Shown: positions 37,576-47,208, numbered from the stretch's first letter. The stretch: DNA of 64,000 nt from Acidovorax sp. sif1233 (GCF_019218755.1 NZ_JAHUWZ010000001.1:62001-126000), one strand, 5' to 3'. The notes: generated by a model from the sequence alone, not told the origin. A program made the numbers and translations.

Positions 37576-38508
37576 TTACACGTTGTGCAGCACCTCGCCC
37601 TGGCGCAGCGCGGCGCCGGAGCGCACCAGGTCATCGGCCAGGCTGCGCAGCCACTCGGCCTGCGTCTGCTCCGCGAAGTAGCGCTCGCGCAGCATCCCGA
37701 AATAGGGCGTGGCCTCGGCCCAGGCCGTGAGGTCGGCCATGCTGATCTGCTGCCACTCCAGCAGCTTGTACTTGAGCAGCACCTTCGCGGCGTAGAGCGC
37801 GTGCTTGGCCGGGTTGCGCACGAAGCCGTCCAGGCGCCGGCGCGCGCCGTCGATGGCGCGGGGCGCATCGGCAAACACCGGCCCGTGGCCGGGGATCACC
37901 ACCTGGGGCGAGAGTTTCTCGATCACGTCCAGCGTGGCGCCCACCTCGGCAAAGGCATCGTCGCCTTCCAGCTCGGGAAACACCACGCCAAAGCCGCTTT
38001 CCCAGAGCGCATCGGCCGAAATCAGCACGCGGCCCTGGGGCTCGAACAGCACCACCGAATGCGGGTCGTGCCCCGGGGCGGCATGCACCTGCCAGGGCTT
38101 GTCGCCCAGCAGCACGCAGGAGCCGGGCGTGAGCAGCGTGTCGGCCCGAAAGGGCGGGCATTCCTGGCCCGTGGGGGTGTAGCTCAGCGCATAGGCGTCC
38201 CATTGGCGCACATGGTCCGCCTGGCCGGGCGGGATGGCCGTGAGCACGCCCGGCCAGGCCTTTTGCAGCGCGGCGTTGCCGCCGCAGTGGTCGCTGTGCA
38301 GGTGGGTGTTGAGCACGCGGTCCAGCGGGCGGCCCGCCAGCGCGTCACGCACCAGGGCGACGGTCTGCTCGGCATGGCTGCAGTAGCCCGTGTCCACCAG
38401 CGCGGTGTCGTGGTGGCCGATGAAGAGAATGTTGTTGGCAGACAGCCAGCCGCGTTCGAGGACGGTGATTTCGGGGGGCAGGAGGTCGTGGGGCGCGGTG
38501 GTGGGCAT
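37576..38508 (-). CDS. MBL-fold metallo-hydrolase
   Basis: 310 aa. Metallo-beta-lactamase fold with the zinc motif THLHSDHCGGN, a second ligand region AAPGHDPHSVVL and GHGPVFADAP. The C-terminal helical extension is like that of glyoxalase II-type or lactonase-type hydrolases. Cytoplasmic; substrate unknown. No close operon partner. Confidence 0.9.
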   Translation of the reverse strand: MPTTAPHDLLPPEITVLERGWLSANNILFIGHHDTALVDTGYCSHAEQTVALVRDALAGRPLDRVLNTHLHSDHCGGNAALQKAWPGVLTAIPPGQADHVRQWDAYALSYTPTGQECPPFRADTLLTPGSCVLLGDKPWQVHAAPGHDPHSVVLFEPQGRVLISADALWESGFGVVFPELEGDDAFAEVGATLDVIEKLSPQVVIPGHGPVFADAPRAIDGARRRLDGFVRNPAKHALYAAKVLLKYKLLEWQQISMADLTAWAEATPYFGMLRERYFAEQTQAEWLRSLADDLVRSGAALRQGEVLHNV

Positions 38509-38667
38509 GGGGGCGGGAATTCGATGGCTTCGGTGGCGGGCATGCGTGCCGCGCCGTGGGCTGCTGCCCAGCGTACCGCAGGTGGGGGCCGCCCGAAGCC
38601 CTCCAAAACCCGCAGCTCGGCCTGCGATGGCTGCTGCGGCCGGGTGGCGGTAACTGGCAGCGCGTCG

Positions 38668-40830
38668 CTACTGCGGCAGGCTCACTTGTGATGCAGCATT
38701 GCGCGTGGTGAAGTACAGCTTCGAGTCGCGCACCGCGACGCCCACAGGCGTGTGGATCACTCCTGGGAGATCTCCGCCCACGAATCCTCTTTGCCCTGCT
38801 TGGCCCACCAAGGTCGTCACCTGGCCCTCTGCGGAGATCTTGCGGATCACGCTATTGACGGGGTCGGTGAGGTACAAATGGCCCTTGGAGTCCACGGCAA
38901 GACTGGCCGTTGCGCCATCCTCCCCGTGGCTGGAGCCGAAGTCCTGGCCCAGGTAGACCCCGCCGGCCGTATAGGTGCTGTAACTGGCGACAGCAAAGCG
39001 TGCGCTACCGGCGGGGCCATCCGCCAGACCCGCAGGCAGATCGGCTCGACCGGCGATGGTGCTCACCATGCCTGCCGGGGTGATCTTCCGGATGGTGGGG
39101 CCAATGCCGGTGAACGCGTCGTTGAGTCCATCCACCACATACAGGTTACCTGCCTGATCCAGAGTCATGTTCCCCAGGATGGCAAAGCGTGCGGTGCTGC
39201 CCGGCCCATCTACATGGCCCAAAGTGCCGGGACTGCCGGCCAGCACGCTGACCGAGCCCGCCGCAGTGATCTTGAGGATGACGCCATTGACGCCACTTGC
39301 GTACACGTTGCCAGCGTCGTCGGCAGCAATCCCATTGATGCCTGCAAAGTAACTGTAGGTCCGACCGCCCGATACAAAGGGGGCGATCCATGTGGACACA
39401 TCTGCCAATACAGCGCCCTGGCCTGCGGGGGTGAACCGGTAAATGAGATTGGGCGAGTCCCGCATGCTGGCCGTCGACGCAACGTAGATGTTGTCTTGTC
39501 CGTCCACCGCCATGGCCCGCCAGGAAGGGGCTTCAGCGCCTACGGGCCACTGAAGCGCGCGGGTCCTCGTGGTGCCATCCGGGTTGACGATGCGCATCCG
39601 CGATTTGTCGTAGTCACTCACATACAAAGAGCCAGACTTCGCCAATGCCAGGGCCAGAGGTGCCCTGAACCGTGCATCCACGCCGGGTCCATCGGGCGGG
39701 GGGCCTTCGAGATCTGGTTGCGTCGGCCTACCGGCAAGGATGGTGCGGGTGCCGTCGCGCTGATACTTCTGGACCCACGTGGATAGGCCGTTGGAGAGGC
39801 TGGCAACGAAGTTGCCGCTGCGATCAATCACCAGGCTGGTGCCGCCCAGCGCCTCAGGAGCATTGGTCGCTACTGTGGATGCTGTTCCGTTCTTGGCGAT
39901 GTGGCGAATGGTGGCGGAACGGAGTCCATCCAGCGCGTAGAGCTCGTTGGCAGCATCGATTGCCAGGTCCTGGAGGATGCCGAACCGGGCCGTTGTTGCA
40001 TCACCATCGGTTGTTCCTTGGATGTCTTTGTCGCCGGAGATGTGGGTCAGTTCGCCAGTCGGGGCATATTTCTTGATGGAACTGCCATCCGTGACGTAGA
40101 TGGTGCCGGAGGCATCCACGACGAAGCTGGAGCGTTCCGGTATCGGCAATGCAGCGTCCAGCGTACTCGTCAGACCCGCGGGCGTGATTTTGCGAATTTT
40201 CGGATAGGTGTAGGAGCTTTGGCCGACATAGAGATTTCCGGCGCTGTCCAGCTTCAGCCCCCGGGGGGCGCAGACTGTCGAGTCCTGTGGCGCACCGTCT
40301 GTATTGCCACACACCCCGGCCTTGCCCGCGAAGGTGGTGACTGCGCCTGTGTTGTCGATCTTGCGCACCAGGTGGTTGGCGGTGTCCGCCACGTAGGTAT
40401 TGCCTGCTGCGTCCGACACGATCGCCGATGGATAGTAGAAGCGGGCTGTAGTACCCGGTCCATCAGCGTATTGCCCCTGTATGGACGGGGATGGTTCGGG
40501 GCTTTTGCCGCCAGCCACCGTGCTGACCATGCCGGAGGCCGTCAACTTGCGGATGGCGTGGTTGCCCGTGTCGGCCAGCAGCAAGTCGCCCGTGGAGGAG
40601 AGCGCCAGTGCAGGCGCACTGGCAAAAAGTGCGTCAGCAGCGGGGCCATCTAGATAGCCAGAGCCGCTGGTGGCCCCAGCGAGCAGGCTGAGCGAAGCCT
40701 TGACTGCGGGTGGTGTAACCGGCGTACCCTGATCGCTTCCGCCGCCGCACGAGATGATTAGAACGGACGCACCTAGAAGTAAGGCCAGCCAGGTACGGGC
40801 AGCCGGGCGCTTTCGCGACATGGTTTTCAT
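38668..40830 (-). CDS. NHL-repeat lipoprotein (beta-propeller)
   Basis: 720 aa from ATG 40830 with GGGAG upstream. Signal peptide with lipobox VLIISC (Cys28) and the GGGSDQGTPVTPP linker seen in many Comamonadaceae lipoproteins. The rest is built of NHL-type repeats with recurring LLLADTGNHAIRKLT, TYVADTANHLVRKID, LYVVDGLNDAF and LYLTDPVNSVIRKI units separated by VSTVAGG-like strands, giving one or two beta-propellers. Cell-surface or periplasmic binding protein of unknown partner. By eye the GC content is clearly lower than in the flanking genes. Confidence 0.85.
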   Translation of the reverse strand: MKTMSRKRPAARTWLALLLGASVLIISCGGGSDQGTPVTPPAVKASLSLLAGATSGSGYLDGPAADALFASAPALALSSTGDLLLADTGNHAIRKLTASGMVSTVAGGKSPEPSPSIQGQYADGPGTTARFYYPSAIVSDAAGNTYVADTANHLVRKIDNTGAVTTFAGKAGVCGNTDGAPQDSTVCAPRGLKLDSAGNLYVGQSSYTYPKIRKITPAGLTSTLDAALPIPERSSFVVDASGTIYVTDGSSIKKYAPTGELTHISGDKDIQGTTDGDATTARFGILQDLAIDAANELYALDGLRSATIRHIAKNGTASTVATNAPEALGGTSLVIDRSGNFVASLSNGLSTWVQKYQRDGTRTILAGRPTQPDLEGPPPDGPGVDARFRAPLALALAKSGSLYVSDYDKSRMRIVNPDGTTRTRALQWPVGAEAPSWRAMAVDGQDNIYVASTASMRDSPNLIYRFTPAGQGAVLADVSTWIAPFVSGGRTYSYFAGINGIAADDAGNVYASGVNGVILKITAAGSVSVLAGSPGTLGHVDGPGSTARFAILGNMTLDQAGNLYVVDGLNDAFTGIGPTIRKITPAGMVSTIAGRADLPAGLADGPAGSARFAVASYSTYTAGGVYLGQDFGSSHGEDGATASLAVDSKGHLYLTDPVNSVIRKISAEGQVTTLVGQAGQRGFVGGDLPGVIHTPVGVAVRDSKLYFTTRNAASQVSLPQ

Positions 40831-40853
40831 GGGCGGATTCTCCCGATGCGTGT

Positions 40854-40877
40854 AAAAAAGCCGCACCAATGTGGTGC
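40854..40877 (-). terminator. Rho-independent terminator behind the rbs operon
   Basis: On the minus strand GCACCA-cat-TGGTGC is followed by GGC and six T. It lies about 170 bases after rbsD and just before the NHL lipoprotein start, where it would isolate the two units. Confidence 0.65.
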
Positions 40878-41050
40878 TTTGTCTGTGAAATGATTATGCG
40901 TAGACATTAAAAAAACGTGACCGCTGTTTCAATCCGTTGCAAGTCGACTCTGGCGCCTTGTGGGCCTTGGAGAACTGCAGACCTGAAAAAGCACCCCTCA
41001 GATCTTGTAGGCTGGTCGTCTATCACAGCCTGAGGTTGAGGCAGCGGGCA

Positions 41051-41440
41051 TCAGAACGTCACGCCTGCCACCAGGATCACGTTGGCGTACGGCGTGCACT
41101 CCCCCGTGCGCACCATCACGCGGGCCTGCTGGGTCAGGCGCTTGAAGTCGTCGTGGGGCACGGCCTGCGGCTCCACCGGGAGCTGGCACCAGCCGGGCAG
41201 ATGGCCTGCGCCGCGCTCCACGGCCTCGGTGGCGATCACGGCCTTTTCCACCTGCATCTCCGACAGCACCACGCGCAGCACGTCGGCCACGGCCGGGATG
41301 CCCGGGGTGAGTGCCAGGTCGATGCGGCGGGGGCCGGGCGGGATGGGCAGGCCCACGTCGCCGATCACCAGCATGTCGCCGTGGCCCAGGCTGGCGATGG
41401 CGTGGGAGAGTTCGGCGTGCAGCAGGGTGGTGCGTTTCAC
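41051..41440 (-). CDS. rbsD: D-ribose pyranase
   Basis: 129 aa from a GTG start that overlaps the rbsK stop (GTGA). Converts the pyranose form of ribose to furanose for ribokinase. Family blocks: KRTTLLHAELSHAIASLGHGD with the active-site His, IGDVGLPIP, and the closing RTGECTPYANVILVAGV. Last gene of the rbs operon. Confidence 0.95.
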   Translation of the reverse strand: MKRTTLLHAELSHAIASLGHGDMLVIGDVGLPIPPGPRRIDLALTPGIPAVADVLRVVLSEMQVEKAVIATEAVERGAGHLPGWCQLPVEPQAVPHDDFKRLTQQARVMVRTGECTPYANVILVAGVTF

Positions 41441-42387
41441 AGGGCGATCCAGTCGGGAGGCAGGGGGCTGTGCGCCACGGCGGCGCGGGTGGGGATGGAG
41501 GGCTGGGCGCCCGGCTGCGTCACGCACAGCGCGGCGGCGCGGATGCCGTCGCGCACGCCGGCATCCAGGGGCTCACCGCGCGCAAGCGCCACGGCCAGCG
41601 CGCCCAGGAAGGTGTCGCCCGCCGCCGTGGTGTCCACGGCCCGCACCACCCTGCCGGGGTGGTGGCGGCTGCCGGCAGCGTCGGCGGCCACGGCGCCTGC
41701 CGCGCCCAGCGTCACCACCACCTGGGCCGGGCCCTTGGCGCGCAGGGCTTGCGCGGCCTTGGCTGCTTCCACGGGCGTGGTCACGTTCTGGCCTGCCAGC
41801 GCCGTGGCTTCCAATTCGTTCACCACCAGCGTGTGCACCAGCGGCCACAGGGCTTCGGGCAGGGGCTGGATGGGCGAGGGGTTGAGCACCACAGGGCAAC
41901 CAGCGGCATGCGCCATCTCGGCGGCGGCCAGGACCTGGGGCAGGGGCGTTTCAAACTGCAGCACCAGGCCGCCTGCGCCTTGCAGTGCGGTGCCCAGCGC
42001 GGCGGCATCCAGCACAAAGCGGCCATTGGCGCCCGGCACGACCACGATGCGGTTTTGCCCGCTGGCCTCCACGGTGATGGCGGCCACGCCGGTGGTGGTT
42101 TCTGTGTCGGTTTGCACGCCGCCGTGGTCGATGCCGTCGGCGTCAAGCCCCGCGCGCAGCGTGTGGCCGTAGCCATCGTCGCCCACGCGGCCAAACAAGG
42201 CCACCCGGGCGCCCTGGCGGGCGCAGGCCACGGCCTGGTTGCCGCCCTTGCCGCCGGGCACCAGGTGCAGGGCGTCGGCCAGCACGGTCTCGCCGGGGCC
42301 GGGGGCGTGTTGCACCTGCAGCACCAGGTCCATGTTCAGGCTGCCGACCACGGCGATGCGCGGCACGCGCGCGGCGGAGGCGCTCAT
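41437..42387 (-). CDS. rbsK: Ribokinase
   Basis: 316 aa, PfkB family. Substrate motif VVGSLNMDLVLQV, GGKGGNQAVACARQGA near 50, and the catalytic DTTAAGDTFLGALAVALA near 255 are intact. Phosphorylates D-ribose to ribose-5-phosphate. It overlaps rbsR upstream and rbsD downstream by four bases each. Confidence 0.96.
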   Translation of the reverse strand: MSASAARVPRIAVVGSLNMDLVLQVQHAPGPGETVLADALHLVPGGKGGNQAVACARQGARVALFGRVGDDGYGHTLRAGLDADGIDHGGVQTDTETTTGVAAITVEASGQNRIVVVPGANGRFVLDAAALGTALQGAGGLVLQFETPLPQVLAAAEMAHAAGCPVVLNPSPIQPLPEALWPLVHTLVVNELEATALAGQNVTTPVEAAKAAQALRAKGPAQVVVTLGAAGAVAADAAGSRHHPGRVVRAVDTTAAGDTFLGALAVALARGEPLDAGVRDGIRAAALCVTQPGAQPSIPTRAAVAHSPLPPDWIAL

Positions 42388-43409
42388 GCGCGGGTCTCCA
42401 GGGCGGGCGGCGCGGTGGAGGCGCGCACGCGCAGCTCGGGCTGTAGCATCACCTTGCGCGCGTCCTGGCGCTTGCCGTCGATGCGTTCGAGCAGCATGTC
42501 CACCGCCAGCGCGCCGATGCGCTGCTTGGGCTGGGCCACGGTGGTCAGCGGCGGGCTGGTGAAGGCGGCCAGCTCGATGTCGTCGAAGCCCACGATGGAC
42601 AGCGCCTCGGGCACGCGCAGGCCCCGTTCATGCGCGGCGCACAGCGCGCCCATGGCCATGAGGTCGTTGCAGACGAAGACGGCGGTGGGCGGCGTGTCCG
42701 CGCGCAGCAGGGCGTGCATGGCGTCGTAGCCGCCCTGGCTGGTGAAGTGGCCGTTGCACAGCATGGGCGCCTCGCCGCGGGCATCCGCAGCCGCGGACAG
42801 GGCGGCGCGCCAGCCCGCGATGCGCTGCTCGCTCGGTACCAGGCCCTCGGGCCCGCTGATGCAGGCGATGCGGCGGTGCCCCAGGTCCAGCAGGTGCTGC
42901 GTGGCGAGCTGCCCGCCTTGCATGTGCGCGGTCTCGACAAGGTCGCAGGGCTGCTCGGCGATCTCGATCTCGCGGTCCACCAGCACGGTGGGGATGGACA
43001 GGCCCGCCAGCTGTGTGGGCAGCGTGGCGTCGTGCCCCGTGGAGACGACGATGAGTCCGTCGATGCGCCGCTCGGCCAGCACCTGCAGGTAGGTGCCCTG
43101 GCGGTGCGCCTCGTCGTTGGTGTTGCACAGGATGAGGTTGTAGCCCGCGCCGAAGCAGCGGTCTTCCACGCTGTGCACGATCTCGGCGAAGTAGGGGTTG
43201 GAGCTGTTGGGGATCAGCATGCCCAGCGTGCGCGTGTTGTTGCTCTTGAGGCTGCGCGCGATGGCGCTGGGCACGTAGCCCAGCGCGCGGATGGCTTTTT
43301 CGACGCGCTCGCGCCCCTCGGGGCTCACGCGGCGCGTGCCGTTGACCACGTGCGACACCGTGGTGACCGACACGTCGGCGTGGCGCGCAACGTCCTTGAT
43401 AGTGGCCAT
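42384..43409 (-). CDS. rbsR: LacI family repressor of the ribose operon
   Basis: 341 aa from ATG 43409. Helix-turn-helix MATIKDVARHADVSVTTVSHVVNGTRRVS with the hinge SLKSNNTRTLGMLIPN, then a periplasmic-binding-like sensor domain. It likely binds ribose and the double palindrome at 47214-47239. It lies inside the operon between rbsC and rbsK, so the operon is autoregulated. An open frame upstream is a shadow of rbsC. Confidence 0.93.
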   Translation of the reverse strand: MATIKDVARHADVSVTTVSHVVNGTRRVSPEGRERVEKAIRALGYVPSAIARSLKSNNTRTLGMLIPNSSNPYFAEIVHSVEDRCFGAGYNLILCNTNDEAHRQGTYLQVLAERRIDGLIVVSTGHDATLPTQLAGLSIPTVLVDREIEIAEQPCDLVETAHMQGGQLATQHLLDLGHRRIACISGPEGLVPSEQRIAGWRAALSAAADARGEAPMLCNGHFTSQGGYDAMHALLRADTPPTAVFVCNDLMAMGALCAAHERGLRVPEALSIVGFDDIELAAFTSPPLTTVAQPKQRIGALAVDMLLERIDGKRQDARKVMLQPELRVRASTAPPALETRA

Positions 43410-43465
43410 GGGAAGAAGAAAAAAATTGGGAGGGGAGGAAGTCGGTGGGCAAGGAGGGAGGGGTG

Positions 43466-44458
43466 TCAGGCGGCGGCGCGGCGCTGGCGCAGCGTGTCCA
43501 CGATGACGGCCGCCACGATCACGAACCCCGTGATGATGCGCTTGCTGGGCTCGCTCGCGCCCACCTGGGCCAGGCCCGCCTCCAGCACCGCGATGATGAG
43601 CACGCCAAACGCGGTGTTCACCACCGAACCGCGCCCGCCCATGAGGCTGGTGCCGCCAATCACCACGGCGGCGATCACCTGCAGCTCCATGCCGGTGCCG
43701 GCGTTGGGGTCGGCGGCTTCGAGCCGGGCCGACTGCATCAGCCCCGCCAGCCCCGCGAGCAGGCCGGTCATGGCAAACACGATGACGCGGATGGGGCGCG
43801 GGTCCACGCCCGCCAGGCGCATGGCTTCCTCGTTGGTGCCGATGCCCACCACGCAGCGGCCGAACACGGTGCGCGACAGCACCAGCTGCGCCACCACCAC
43901 CAGCACCACGGCCAGCAGAAACGCGAACGAAATGCCGCCAAAGAAGGGTGCCGACAGCCACGAGATGGCGTCGCCCACGTACTGCGTGCGCGAGTCGGTG
44001 ACCACGTACGCGCTGCCGCGCACGGCTTCGAGCATGCCCAGCGAGACGATGAACGAGGGCAGCCGCCAGGCCACCGAGATGGCGCCCGTGATGGTGCCGC
44101 ACACCAGGCCGGTGGCCAGCGCCAGGGCTGCGGCGGCGGGCACCGTCCAGCCCCATTGCAGGATGGCGGCGGCCGAGGTGGCGGCGGCCAGCGCCATCAC
44201 CGAGCCCACCGACAGGTCGATGCCCGCGATGATGAGCACGAAGGTCATGCCCACCGCCATCACGGCCAGGGCCGGGATCTCGTTGGCGATGGTGATGAAG
44301 GTCTCGGCGCTCCAGAAGTAGTCGGACAGCGACGAGAACAGCGCCACCATGCCCGCCAGCACGGCCAGCAGGCCCAGGTAGGTGCCCAGCTGGCTGCGCC
44401 AGACGGAGGAGGCGGAAGGTGCCGCCGCAGGGGCGGCAGAGTGTGCGGGGGCGTTCAT
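43466..44458 (-). CDS. rbsC: Ribose ABC transporter permease
   Basis: 330 aa from ATG 44458, which overlaps the rbsA stop (ATGA). Around eight to ten membrane helices; family blocks ALAVMAVGMTFVLIIAGIDLSVGSVMALAA, GTNEEAMRLAGVDPRPIRVIVFAMTGLLAGLAGLM-type and GGTSLMGGRGS. Forms the channel of the ribose importer. Confidence 0.95.
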   Translation of the reverse strand: MNAPAHSAAPAAAPSASSVWRSQLGTYLGLLAVLAGMVALFSSLSDYFWSAETFITIANEIPALAVMAVGMTFVLIIAGIDLSVGSVMALAAATSAAAILQWGWTVPAAAALALATGLVCGTITGAISVAWRLPSFIVSLGMLEAVRGSAYVVTDSRTQYVGDAISWLSAPFFGGISFAFLLAVVLVVVAQLVLSRTVFGRCVVGIGTNEEAMRLAGVDPRPIRVIVFAMTGLLAGLAGLMQSARLEAADPNAGTGMELQVIAAVVIGGTSLMGGRGSVVNTAFGVLIIAVLEAGLAQVGASEPSKRIITGFVIVAAVIVDTLRQRRAAA

Positions 44459-46122
44459 GCGGTGACAGGAGAAGGGGTGGAAGGGGTGGTGCCGGTACGG
44501 CCGCCGGGCTCGGAAAACGCGGCCGCCAGCAGCGATTGCTCGGACCACTCGCCGCGCTCGAACACGGCCACCAGGCGGCCCGCGCTCATCACGCCGATGC
44601 GGTCGGCCATGGCCATGAGTTCGCGCAGGTCGGACGACACCATGAGCAGCGCGCGGCCTTCCGAGGCCATGCGGTCGAGTTCGCCATACAGCTCGGCGCG
44701 CGCGCCCACGTCCACGCCGCGCGTGGGTTCGTCGAGCAGCAGCACGCGGCCCTGGCGGTGCAGCCAGCGGGCGAACACCACCTTTTGCTGGTTGCCGCCC
44801 GACAGCTGCCCCACGGGTTGCTCGGGGCTGCGGCAGCGGATGCCCAGCGTGCGCACAAAGCCCTGCACCAGCCGGCTTTCGAGCCCGCGCAGCAGCCAGC
44901 CGCCGCGCGAGACGGCCGACAGGTCGGACAGCGTGGCGTTGATGCGGATGGGCTGCGCCAGCAGCAGGCCCTGCGATTTGCGGTCTTCGGTGACCAGGCC
45001 CACGCCGGCGGCGATGGCCTGCAGGGGGGATGCGAAGCCACGCGCAATGGTGCGTGGTGTGGCGAGGGGCGCCTTGGTCGCCTGGTTTGCTATGTTTTGT
45101 GTAGCTGTTTGCGCTTGTCCATCAAGCGCTGGGGGCTGTTTTTGCTCAAATTCCGGGTGCAGCGCGATGCTGCCCCGGTCTGCCCGGTCGGCGCCAAACA
45201 GCAACCGGACCAGCTCGGTGCGGCCGGAGCCGACCAGCCCGGCAATGCCCAAGATCTCGCCCGCGCGCAGTTCCAGGCTCACGTCCTGCACGGCGGTGCC
45301 CCGGCCCAGGCCCCGGGCGCCCATCACCACCGGGCCGGCGGGGCGGCGCGGGCGGTGCTCCAGGTCGCTCACCGACCGGCCCACCATGCGCTGCACCAAG
45401 TCGTCCTCGCTCATTCCGGCCATGGGGCGCGCGTCCACCAGGCGGCCGTCGCGCAGCACGGCCACGCGGTCGGCGATGCGCCGCAGCTCTTCGAGCCGGT
45501 GCGACACGTAGATGATGGCCACGCCGCGCGCGGTGAGGTGCGCGATCTGCTCGAACAGGTAGTTGGTCTCGCGCGGCGTGAGCATGGCCGTGGGCTCGTC
45601 GAGCACCAGGATGCGCGTGTCGTCCTGCAGGTTGCGCGCGATCTCCACCATCTGCTGCTGGCCGATGCCCAGCTGCGACACCGGCGTGGCGGGGTCGATG
45701 CCGCGCAGGCCAATCTTGTCCAGCTGCGCGCGCGCGGCCGTGTGCAGCGCATCGCGCCGCAGCCAGCCCAGGCGGTGCGGCAGGCGGCCCATCAGCAGAT
45801 TCTCGGCCACGGTGAGCGTGGGCACCAGGCCCAGCTCCTGCATCACCATGCGCACGCCCTGGCGTTCGGCGTCGCGGCGGGAGCCGGGGGTGTAGGTCTG
45901 CCCCGCCAGGCGCATGCCGCCCCGCGTGGGCGACTCCAGCCCGCAGATGATCTTGGAGAGCGTGCTCTTGCCCGCGCCGTTCTCGCCCGTCAGCGCCAGC
46001 ACCTCGCCCGCGTTCAGCGCCAGCGTCACGCCGTCCAGCACCGTGGCCGTGTAGTCCTTGCCCACGGCGTCGATCGTGAGCAGGGGAGTGGCCAGGGCGG
46101 GGGCGGCGGTCGTGCGGGGCAT
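44455..46122 (-). CDS. rbsA: Ribose ABC transporter ATP-binding protein with repeat-encoded insertion
   Basis: 555 aa, longer than the usual 495-510. Two ABC modules: the first with GENGAGKSTL, LGIGQQQMVEIARNL and LVLDEPTAML; the second with GLVGSGRTEL and LSGGNQQKVVFARWL. Residues about 318-355 (HPEFEQKQPPALDGQ and on) interrupt the second module between GADRADRGSIAL and the AIAAGVGLVTEDR block, and this stretch is encoded by a near-canonical copy of the dispersed repeat in antisense orientation. Powers the importer with RbsC and RbsB. Confidence 0.94.
   Translation of the reverse strand: MPRTTAAPALATPLLTIDAVGKDYTATVLDGVTLALNAGEVLALTGENGAGKSTLSKIICGLESPTRGGMRLAGQTYTPGSRRDAERQGVRMVMQELGLVPTLTVAENLLMGRLPHRLGWLRRDALHTAARAQLDKIGLRGIDPATPVSQLGIGQQQMVEIARNLQDDTRILVLDEPTAMLTPRETNYLFEQIAHLTARGVAIIYVSHRLEELRRIADRVAVLRDGRLVDARPMAGMSEDDLVQRMVGRSVSDLEHRPRRPAGPVVMGARGLGRGTAVQDVSLELRAGEILGIAGLVGSGRTELVRLLFGADRADRGSIALHPEFEQKQPPALDGQAQTATQNIANQATKAPLATPRTIARGFASPLQAIAAGVGLVTEDRKSQGLLLAQPIRINATLSDLSAVSRGGWLLRGLESRLVQGFVRTLGIRCRSPEQPVGQLSGGNQQKVVFARWLHRQGRVLLLDEPTRGVDVGARAELYGELDRMASEGRALLMVSSDLRELMAMADRIGVMSAGRLVAVFERGEWSEQSLLAAAFSEPGGRTGTTPSTPSPVTA
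45086..45155 (+). repeat. Short dispersed repeat, copy 8 (inside rbsA, antisense)
   Basis: TTGCTATgttttgtgTAGCT, then GCGCTTGtccatCAAGCGCT, then GGGGGCTGTTTTTGCTCAAA. The most canonical copy in the window, with a perfect B palindrome. It lies in frame inside rbsA and encodes an extra stretch around residues 323-346. Confidence 0.8.
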
Positions 46123-46160
46123 GGCGGGCGAAGCGGGTGCGGCTGGGGTCGGGGTGCGTC

Positions 46161-47114
46161 TTACTTGCTGCCCTTGGTCACGAGCACCACGTCGGTCTTC
46201 ACCAGGGCGGGCAGCTGCGCCTGGGGCGTCTTGGCGGCCAGGGCCTTCTGCGCCAGCTCGATGCCGAACACGGCCTGCTTGGCGGCGTACTGGTCGGCGG
46301 TGGCCAGCACGCGGCCGTCGGCCAGCATGGGCTTGATGGCGCCGATGTTGTCGTAGCCCACCACCTGCACCTTGCCGGTCTTGCCGGCGGCCTTCACGGC
46401 GGCCACGGCGCCCAGGGCCATGCTGTCGTTGCCGGCCAGCAGCGCCACCAGGTCGGGGTGCTCGCGCATCATGCCGGCGGCCACGGTGTTGCCCTTTTCA
46501 ATTTCCCAGTTGCCGGACTGCACGCCCACCACGGTGATGTTGGCGGCCTTCATCGCGTCCTGGTAGCCCAGCGTGCGCTGCTGCGCATTGAAGGTGGTGG
46601 ACACGCCTTCGATGATGCCCACCTTGTCGCCGGCCTTCAGTGTCTTGGCCAGGTGGTCGCCCACCAGCTTGGCGCCCGCGCGGTTGTCGGGGCCCACGAA
46701 GGGCACGGTGATGTTCTTTTCCTTCAGCGCGTCGGCATCGAGCTGGTTGTCGATGTTGACCACCAGGATGCCCTTGTCGATGGCGGACTTGACCACGGGC
46801 ACCAGCGCCTTGGAGTCGGCCGGGGCCAGCACGATGGCGCTGACCTTCTGCGCCACGGCCTGCTCGATCATCTTGATCTGCGCGGCGGTGTCGGTCTCGT
46901 TCTTGATGCCGTTGGCCACCAGCGTGTATTCGCTGGCGTGCGCCTTCTGGTGCGCCTTGGCGCCGTCTTCCATGGTGCGGAAGAACTCGTTGGCCAGCGA
47001 CTTCATGACCAGGGCGATCTTGGGCTTGTCCTGCGCGAACGCAGGGCTGGCCAGCAGGCTGCCCACGACGGCAAGGGCGGCGGCGGTCTGAACGGAACGG
47101 CGGGTGAACTGCAT
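46161..47114 (-). CDS. rbsB: Ribose ABC transporter substrate-binding protein
   Basis: 317 aa. Signal peptide to about residue 27 (ASPAFAQ). Periplasmic sugar-binding fold with KPKIALVMKSLANEFFRTMEDGAK at the start, VNIDNQLDADAL, VGPDNRAGAKLVGDHLAK and VVGYDNIGAIKPML. AGGAGA precedes the ATG. First gene of rbsBACRKD; the double RbsR operator is 100 bases upstream. Confidence 0.95.
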   Translation of the reverse strand: MQFTRRSVQTAAALAVVGSLLASPAFAQDKPKIALVMKSLANEFFRTMEDGAKAHQKAHASEYTLVANGIKNETDTAAQIKMIEQAVAQKVSAIVLAPADSKALVPVVKSAIDKGILVVNIDNQLDADALKEKNITVPFVGPDNRAGAKLVGDHLAKTLKAGDKVGIIEGVSTTFNAQQRTLGYQDAMKAANITVVGVQSGNWEIEKGNTVAAGMMREHPDLVALLAGNDSMALGAVAAVKAAGKTGKVQVVGYDNIGAIKPMLADGRVLATADQYAAKQAVFGIELAQKALAAKTPQAQLPALVKTDVVLVTKGSK

Positions 47115-47202
47115 GGTGTCTCCTGTTGGAATGGGGCTTCAAGCGCCAGCGGCGCCCACAAAAACGCTTCGGGCGACCCGCCAAAGCGATGCCGCGGCGC
47201 GA

Positions 47203-47208
47203 ATCATA
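47203..47208 (-). promoter_or_regulatory. -10 element of the rbs promoter
   Basis: TATGAT on the minus strand, about 90 bases before rbsB. With a 17-base spacer the -35 (TTTGCG) falls within the RbsR operator, so repressor binding would block polymerase. Confidence 0.55.

Noticed and set aside
43445..46356. Two long plus-strand frames across the rbs operon
   Set aside because: Antisense to rbsC, rbsA and rbsB, which have clear motifs and 4-base overlaps.
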